A DNA stretch of 10,788 nucleotides, taken from NCBI GenBank assembly GCA_902803015.1, contig CADCOL010000122.1, positions 1 to 10,788 of the forward strand. The letters run 5' to 3'. Shown one piece after another: positions 7,026 to 10,788 of this stretch (its first letter is position 1; every line of letters starts with the position of its first letter). The stretch is from an uncultured Lachnospiraceae bacterium (GTDB lineage: Bacteria > Bacillota > Clostridia > Lachnospirales > Lachnospiraceae). The notes below the pieces were generated by a model that saw nothing but the letters and a program-made list of their open reading frames with translations, searched no databases and had not been told where the DNA came from. The translations under genes and the position numbers were made by a program.

Positions 7026-8530
7026 GAAAGAGCGGTGTACTTTTAGCAGTCAGCAGTTTGCCCGGTGAGTACGGAATCGGAAGCTTCGGAAAGGAAGCAT
7101 ATGATTTCGTGAATTTTTTGGTGGCAGCAGGACAGCATTACTGGCAGATTCTGCCGCTTGGACCTACGGGATACGGTGATTCTCCGTACCAGTCTTTCTC
7201 GACATTCGCCGGAAACCCCTATTATATTGACTTAAATGAATTGATTCAAAAGGGACTTCTGACCGAAAAAGAATGCAAATCGGCGGACCTTTGCGAACGC
7301 ATTCCCTCCGCGGACGGTAAGAAGAAAGAAAAAAGAGCGGACAAGGTAAGCTACGAGAAAATTTATTTCGGCAAGATGGCGCTTTTGAAAAAGGCGTTTG
7401 AAAAGTTCGATTGTAAGGATAAAGATTTTACCTCTTTTGTTAAGAAGGAAAAATCGTGGCTTGCGGATTACGCGCTCTTTATGGCAATTAAGTATGAGGC
7501 CGGCGGCGTAAGCTTCCTGAAATGGGAGAAGGACTTAAAGACCGGTAAGAAATCCGCACTGGATGCGGCAAAGAAGAGATTGGAACCGGAGATTCTGTAT
7601 TATTCGTTCCTGCAGTACCTTTTCTTCAGCCAGTGGGACAGATTAAAGAAATACGCGAACGAAAAAGGGATTCAGATCATCGGAGACATTCCGATTTATG
7701 TGGCACTGGACAGTGCTGATACCTGGGCGAATCCGAGGCTTTTTATGTTGGATAAGGATTTGAACCCGACCCGTGTGGCAGGATGCCCGCCCGATTATTT
7801 TGCAAAAACCGGACAGCTGTGGGGAAATCCTTTGTACGACTGGGAGTATCATAAAAAGACCGGATATGCGTGGTGGATTTCCCGCATGAAGCAGTGCTAT
7901 CGGCTTTATGATGTAGTGCGAATCGATCATTTTCGCGGATTTGATTCCTTCTACTCGATTCCGTACGGAAACCTGACCGCCGAAATCGGCGACTGGGTAA
8001 AAGGTCCCGGAATTGATTTGTTTAAGGCTGTCGAAAATGCTCTCGGCAAACAACCTGTTATTGCGGAAGATTTGGGCTTTTTGACCGATTCCGTGCGAAG
8101 AATGATTAAAAGAACCGGATATCCGGGCATGAAAATTCTCGAGTTTGCATTTGACGGCGAAGCGGATAACGATTATATCCCGTATAACATTTCGTCCAAC
8201 AGTGTAATCTATACCGGAACGCATGATAATGAGACGGTTGTCGGATGGTTCCATAATCTGCCCGCGAAATACAAAACGATTGTGAAGAATTATCTGAATG
8301 TCCGTTCCGTGAAAGACATTCACTGGAATATGATTCGCCTGGCATTCTCTTCGGTAGCGGATGCCGCAGTTATTCCGATGCAGGATATTCTCGGTCTCGA
8401 CAATGAAGCGAGAATGAATGTTCCGGCAACGCTTGGCGGAAACTGGACCTGGAGGATGAAGAGCGAAGATTTAAGCGACGAACTCGCAGCGAAGCTGCGG
8501 GAGATTACGCGCATTTACGGGAGAATATAG
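7022..8530 (+). CDS. malQ: 4-alpha-glucanotransferase (amylomaltase, GH77), TTG start
   Basis: A cytoplasmic enzyme that transfers segments of alpha-1,4-glucan between maltodextrins, lengthening short chains so that phosphorylase can keep working. From the TTG start the protein has 502 residues, the usual length. Family features (TTG numbering) are SSLPGEYGIGSFG (11-23), the LPLGPTGYGDSPYQSFS stretch (44-60), IIGDIPIYV (219-227), VVRIDHFRGF (298-307) with the catalytic nucleophile Asp302, VIAEDLG (346-352) with the acid/base Glu349, and GTHDNET (399-405) with Asp402, so the catalytic triad is complete. The start overlaps the lipoprotein stop (ATTGA at 7021-7025), which suggests translational coupling. 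Together with glgP it forms an alpha-glucan breakdown unit. No terminator is seen before the next gene, 75 nt on. Confidence 0.96.
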   Translation: MRKSGVLLAVSSLPGEYGIGSFGKEAYDFVNFLVAAGQHYWQILPLGPTGYGDSPYQSFSTFAGNPYYIDLNELIQKGLLTEKECKSADLCERIPSADGKKKEKRADKVSYEKIYFGKMALLKKAFEKFDCKDKDFTSFVKKEKSWLADYALFMAIKYEAGGVSFLKWEKDLKTGKKSALDAAKKRLEPEILYYSFLQYLFFSQWDRLKKYANEKGIQIIGDIPIYVALDSADTWANPRLFMLDKDLNPTRVAGCPPDYFAKTGQLWGNPLYDWEYHKKTGYAWWISRMKQCYRLYDVVRIDHFRGFDSFYSIPYGNLTAEIGDWVKGPGIDLFKAVENALGKQPVIAEDLGFLTDSVRRMIKRTGYPGMKILEFAFDGEADNDYIPYNISSNSVIYTGTHDNETVVGWFHNLPAKYKTIVKNYLNVRSVKDIHWNMIRLAFSSVADAAVIPMQDILGLDNEARMNVPATLGGNWTWRMKSEDLSDELAAKLREITRIYGRI

Positions 8531-8605
8531 TTTAGATAACAGCATTATACAGCCGAGGATTGTGCCAGAACCTGTATTGTTGCAAGCCGAGGCGTTCGGT
8601 AAACC

Positions 8606-9052
8606 ATGGGAAAAGAAATCGAGAGGAAGTTCCTCGTTGACGAGCTTCCGGCAAATTTAGATGAATATGACTTCCACGATCTGGAGCAGGGATATCTGAA
8701 TACTGCGCCCGTGGTACGCGTGCGAAAAGAAGACGATACCTACTATCTGACCTATAAGGGCAGGGGCTTCATCGAACGCGAGGAATACAACCTTCCTTTG
8801 ACGGAAGAAGCGTATCTTCATCTGGTAGCGAAATCTGACGGAAAGATTATTTCCAAAAGAAGATATCGGATTCCGTTTAACGGCTATACGATAGAACTGG
8901 ATGTTTTCAAAGAGCCGTTTGCTCCGCTTGTTTTGGCAGAAGTGGAGTTTCAGACTCTGGAAGAAGCGAATGCATTTGTTCCGCCGGCATGGTTCGGTCG
9001 GGATGTTACCTCGGAGCCGGAGTACACCAATTCCTATTTGAGCAGGTCATAA
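8606..9052 (+). CDS. CYTH domain protein, probable inorganic triphosphatase
   Basis: A 148-residue single-domain CYTH (triphosphate tunnel metalloenzyme) protein. The defining ExExK motif is at the N-terminus: Glu4, Glu6, Lys8 in EIERKFLV. The other charged positions of the tunnel follow in the usual order: Arg38 and Arg40 (VRVRK), Lys51 (YLTYKG), Arg59/Glu60, Lys84-Arg86, Glu97 and Asp99 (IELDVF), and Glu112 and Glu114 (AEVEF). The length is close to the small bacterial triphosphatases such as the Clostridium thermocellum enzyme, which hydrolyse inorganic tripolyphosphate with a divalent metal; adenylate cyclase or thiamine triphosphatase activity also occurs in the superfamily and cannot be excluded. 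The start matches the conserved N-terminus, though the ribosome binding site is weak (GAGG at 8589-8592, 13 nt away). It could be expressed by read-through from malQ. A strong terminator follows at once. Confidence 0.9.
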   Translation: MGKEIERKFLVDELPANLDEYDFHDLEQGYLNTAPVVRVRKEDDTYYLTYKGRGFIEREEYNLPLTEEAYLHLVAKSDGKIISKRRYRIPFNGYTIELDVFKEPFAPLVLAEVEFQTLEEANAFVPPAWFGRDVTSEPEYTNSYLSRS

Positions 9053-9054
9053 TG

Positions 9055-9083
9055 AAACACCCCCGCATCGCGGGGGTGTTTTT
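9055..9083 (+). terminator. Strong intrinsic terminator between converging genes, probably bidirectional
   Basis: AAACACCCCCGC (9055-9066) and GCGGGGGTGTTT (9070-9081) form a perfect 12-bp stem with a 3-nt loop (ATC), followed by T residues to 9083. It begins 3 nt after the CYTH gene stop and lies 5 nt from the cysK stop on the other strand. Read on the minus strand, the stem is followed by TTTCATTAT, a weaker T tract, so it probably serves both genes. Confidence 0.93.
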
Positions 9084-9087
9084 GTGT

Positions 9088-9993
9088 CTAAAACAGTGAT
9101 GTACTGAAGTATCGCTCTGCGCGGTCCGGAAGGACGGTTGCAATCACCTTGTCTTTTCCGTATTTCTCAGCCATCTGCTTTGCAGCCCAGATATTGGCGC
9201 CGGAAGACGTTCCGACCAAAAGACCGTGGTTTCTTGCAAGATCTCTTGCGGTATTAATGGCATCGTCATCGCTTACGGTAATGATGTCCGTAATCATCGA
9301 TGTATCGAGAACGTCCGGTACGAATCCGTCACCGATTCCCTGAATCTGGTGAAGACCCGGTTCATCGCCCAAAAGTGCGGATACCCCTTTGGGTTCCACA
9401 GCTACAATGCGACAGTCGGGGTTATTATGATCCAGAATATATTGTGCGATTCCCTGCAGGGTTCCGCCGGAACCGATGCCGGAAACGTAAATGTCTATTT
9501 TTTTGCCGAGCTGTTCGCAAAGCTCGGGAGCAGTACCGTTATAATGCGCCGCAGGATTTGCGGGATTTACAAACTGCTGCGGAACGAAATAGTTGTCGCC
9601 GGTAGCGGCAATGCGCTCGGCTTCCTTTACCGCACCGTCCACGGACAGTTCGGCAGGTGTCAGAACCAGCTCCGCACCGAAAGCGCGGATGACTTTTTTT
9701 CGCTCCTCACTCATGTTTTCGGGCATTACAATAATTACCTTGTATCCTTTACGAACTCCGCAGAATGCAAGTCCGATTCCGGTGTTGCCGGAGGTGGGTT
9801 CGATGATGGTCATGCCCGGTTTTAATTTACCGTCTTTTTCCGCCTGCTCGAGCATGTTCTTTGCAATGCGGTCTTTGATGCTGCCGCCGGGATTTAAAAA
9901 TTCTGCTTTGGCATAGATGGGAAGCCCCATGGTTCTTTCCAAAGAAATAAGCGGTGTATTTCCGATTAAATCAATCACATTGTCGTAGTACAT
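9088..9993 (-). CDS. cysK: Cysteine synthase (O-acetylserine sulfhydrylase)
   Basis: A cytoplasmic PLP enzyme that makes cysteine from O-acetylserine and sulfide. From the ATG at 9993 the protein has 301 residues, the normal length. NPGGSIKDRIA (34-44) contains the PLP lysine Lys40. TSGNTG (67-72) is the substrate carboxylate loop. SGIGSGGTLQG (171-181) cradles the PLP phosphate, and GTSSGAN (261-267) carries the serine that contacts the pyridine nitrogen. The C-terminus LPDRAERYFSTSLF is typical of CysK. The start is fixed by GGAAAGG (minus strand, 9999-10005), 5 nt before ATG, and by the family N-terminus YYDNVIDLIGNTPL; a TTG 54 nt upstream would place a hairpin inside the gene. No cysE, T-box or S-box is in view. 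No clear promoter is seen between it and the GH94 gene 63 nt upstream. Confidence 0.95.
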   Translation of the reverse strand: MYYDNVIDLIGNTPLISLERTMGLPIYAKAEFLNPGGSIKDRIAKNMLEQAEKDGKLKPGMTIIEPTSGNTGIGLAFCGVRKGYKVIIVMPENMSEERKKVIRAFGAELVLTPAELSVDGAVKEAERIAATGDNYFVPQQFVNPANPAAHYNGTAPELCEQLGKKIDIYVSGIGSGGTLQGIAQYILDHNNPDCRIVAVEPKGVSALLGDEPGLHQIQGIGDGFVPDVLDTSMITDIITVSDDDAINTARDLARNHGLLVGTSSGANIWAAKQMAEKYGKDKVIATVLPDRAERYFSTSLF

Positions 9994-9998
9994 TTCAG

Positions 9999-10005
9999 CC
10001 TTTCC
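9999..10005 (-). promoter_or_regulatory. Ribosome binding site fixing the cysK ATG
   Basis: On the minus strand GGAAAGG lies 5 nt before the ATG at 9993. It starts just 3 nt downstream of the hairpin at 10009-10040, so the stability of that hairpin could affect ribosome access. Confidence 0.7.
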
Positions 10006-10008
10006 TTT

Positions 10009-10040
10009 AAAAGGGCCGTACCATTCGGTGCGGCCCCTTT
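10009..10040 (-). terminator. Hairpin between the GH94 gene and cysK, terminator or attenuator-like
   Basis: On the minus strand AAAGGGGCCG pairs with CGGCCCTTTT: 10 bp including one G-U wobble. Past a C-A mismatch, an inner ACC/GGT stem closes a GAAT loop. The T run is only four bases and lies within the stem, followed by AAAGG. It starts 16 nt after the GH94 stop and probably ends that transcript. Because no promoter is evident between it and cysK, partial read-through control of cysK is possible. Confidence 0.6.
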
Positions 10041-10056
10041 GGTTCAATCAATTTAT

Positions 10057-10788
10057 TTATCCCAAAGTTACAACTACGTTGTACTCGGTCTTTCCTTCCA
10101 CGTAAGGAACAATGCATCCGTCAACCTTTGCGCCGTCTACTTCCAGGGAAGCAACACCCTTGCATACATGATTCGGGTTCTTAACGGTGATGTTGTAGGT
10201 TGCACCACGGAACTGACGGGTAGCGGTGAAGCCGTCCCACTCATGAGGAATGGAAGGATCCAGTTTCAAACCGTCGAAGTCGGGCATTACGCCGAGGATG
10301 TACTGGGAAATCGCTACCATGTTCCATGCAGCGGTACCGGTAAGCCAGGAGTTCTTGCCCTGACCGAAGTTCTTGCCGGTCTGTCCGATATCAGCACCTG
10401 CATCCTTACCGCCGATCATCTGACCGTATACATAAGGCTCGGTCTTGTGAATATCGGAAGTCTCTTCGGTAAATGCCGGAGCAATTTCGGAATAGTATTT
10501 GAATGCCTGATCGCCCTGGCCTGCATATGCAGCCGCGCAGATAATCCATGCATTGTTATGAGTGAAGATACCTGCATTCTCTTTGTATCCGCCGGGATAG
10601 GTGGAGATTTCGCCGTACTGGATGTAATACTTGGTATATGCAGGATTGTTCAGTACGAGACCGAACTTGGTATTCAGTCTTTCGTCGATTGCCGCAAGAG
10701 TCTTAAGATCGGTTCCCTGATCCTTGCCGACGTCGGACATGATTGCGAAGCCCTGAGGCTCGATGAAGATCTGTCCTTCTTCGCATTC
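10057..10788 (-). CDS. GH94 glycoside phosphorylase, probably cellobiose phosphorylase (C-terminal part; start beyond the window)
   Basis: A phosphorolytic enzyme that splits a beta-linked disaccharide with phosphate, giving a sugar-1-phosphate and free sugar; for cellobiose, glucose-1-phosphate and glucose. The frame is open to the right edge, so the ATG at 10740 is internal. The 243 residues present are about the last third of a usual 800-residue enzyme, so the catalytic acid Asp is not in view. Visible family stretches include GGYKENAGIFTHNNAW (ending near 81 of this fragment), GKNSWLTGTAAWN (144-156) and ILGVMPDFDGLKLDPSIP (164-181), then a beta-rich tail with RQFRGATYNI. The His of THNNAW and the Thr-Gly of LTGT are likely phosphate-site residues, as described for GH94 enzymes. 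GH94 membership is secure; cellobiose over other beta-glucosides is inference. A lack of secretion signal cannot be checked here. Confidence 0.92.
   Translation of the reverse strand, partial: ECEEGQIFIEPQGFAIMSDVGKDQGTDLKTLAAIDERLNTKFGLVLNNPAYTKYYIQYGEISTYPGGYKENAGIFTHNNAWIICAAAYAGQGDQAFKYYSEIAPAFTEETSDIHKTEPYVYGQMIGGKDAGADIGQTGKNFGQGKNSWLTGTAAWNMVAISQYILGVMPDFDGLKLDPSIPHEWDGFTATRQFRGATYNITVKNPNHVCKGVASLEVDGAKVDGCIVPYVEGKTEYNVVVTLG

Noticed and set aside
7643..8323. Minus-strand open frame of 226 codons inside malQ
   Set aside because: Opposite the catalytic core of malQ and without its own signals; a shadow frame.
9226..9825. Plus-strand open frame of 199 codons inside cysK
   Set aside because: Antisense to a fully motif-supported cysK, without a ribosome binding site or family resemblance.
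9994..10047. TTG at 10047 as the start of cysK
   Set aside because: It would place the terminator-like hairpin and the ribosome binding site within the coding region and add 18 unrelated residues.

Overview
This window looks like chromosomal DNA from an anaerobic Gram-positive Firmicute, most likely a Lachnospiraceae-type Clostridium relative from a gut or rumen. The grounds are moderate GC content, strong GGAGG-type ribosome binding sites, use of GTG and TTG starts, a Gram-positive style lipoprotein, and the gene mix: LarC, an NSS transporter, a glycogen/maltodextrin phosphorylase with MalQ, and a GH94 disaccharide phosphorylase. The genus call is inference. I see no mobile element, CRISPR array, tRNA or rRNA.

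Layout, left to right. (1) The 3' part of larC, with a striking His-rich tract at the window edge. (2) A self-contained two-gene cassette (1082-1806) of small membrane proteins with no function I can name; it has a good candidate promoter overlapping the larC stop and ends in a clear intrinsic terminator. (3) A sodium-coupled NSS-family amino acid transporter with a GTG start and its own candidate promoter. (4) A plus-strand glucan group: glycogen/maltodextrin phosphorylase (glgP), an unassigned lipoprotein, and 4-alpha-glucanotransferase (malQ), followed 75 nt later by a CYTH triphosphatase-type gene. The malQ start is TTG and overlaps the lipoprotein stop. A perfect 12-bp stem terminator closes this strand. 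(5) Converging from the right on the minus strand, the 3' part of a GH94 phosphorylase (probably cellobiose phosphorylase), a terminator-like hairpin, and cysK.

How the genes work together. GlgP releases glucose-1-phosphate from alpha-1,4-glucans, and MalQ rearranges short maltodextrins so that phosphorolysis can continue, so this pair is a coherent glycogen or maltodextrin recycling unit. The GH94 enzyme does the same kind of ATP-saving phosphorolysis on a beta-linked disaccharide. LarC makes the nickel-pincer cofactor for LarA-type racemases/epimerases. CysK makes cysteine. The most open questions are the two small membrane proteins after larC and the lipoprotein lodged between glgP and malQ.
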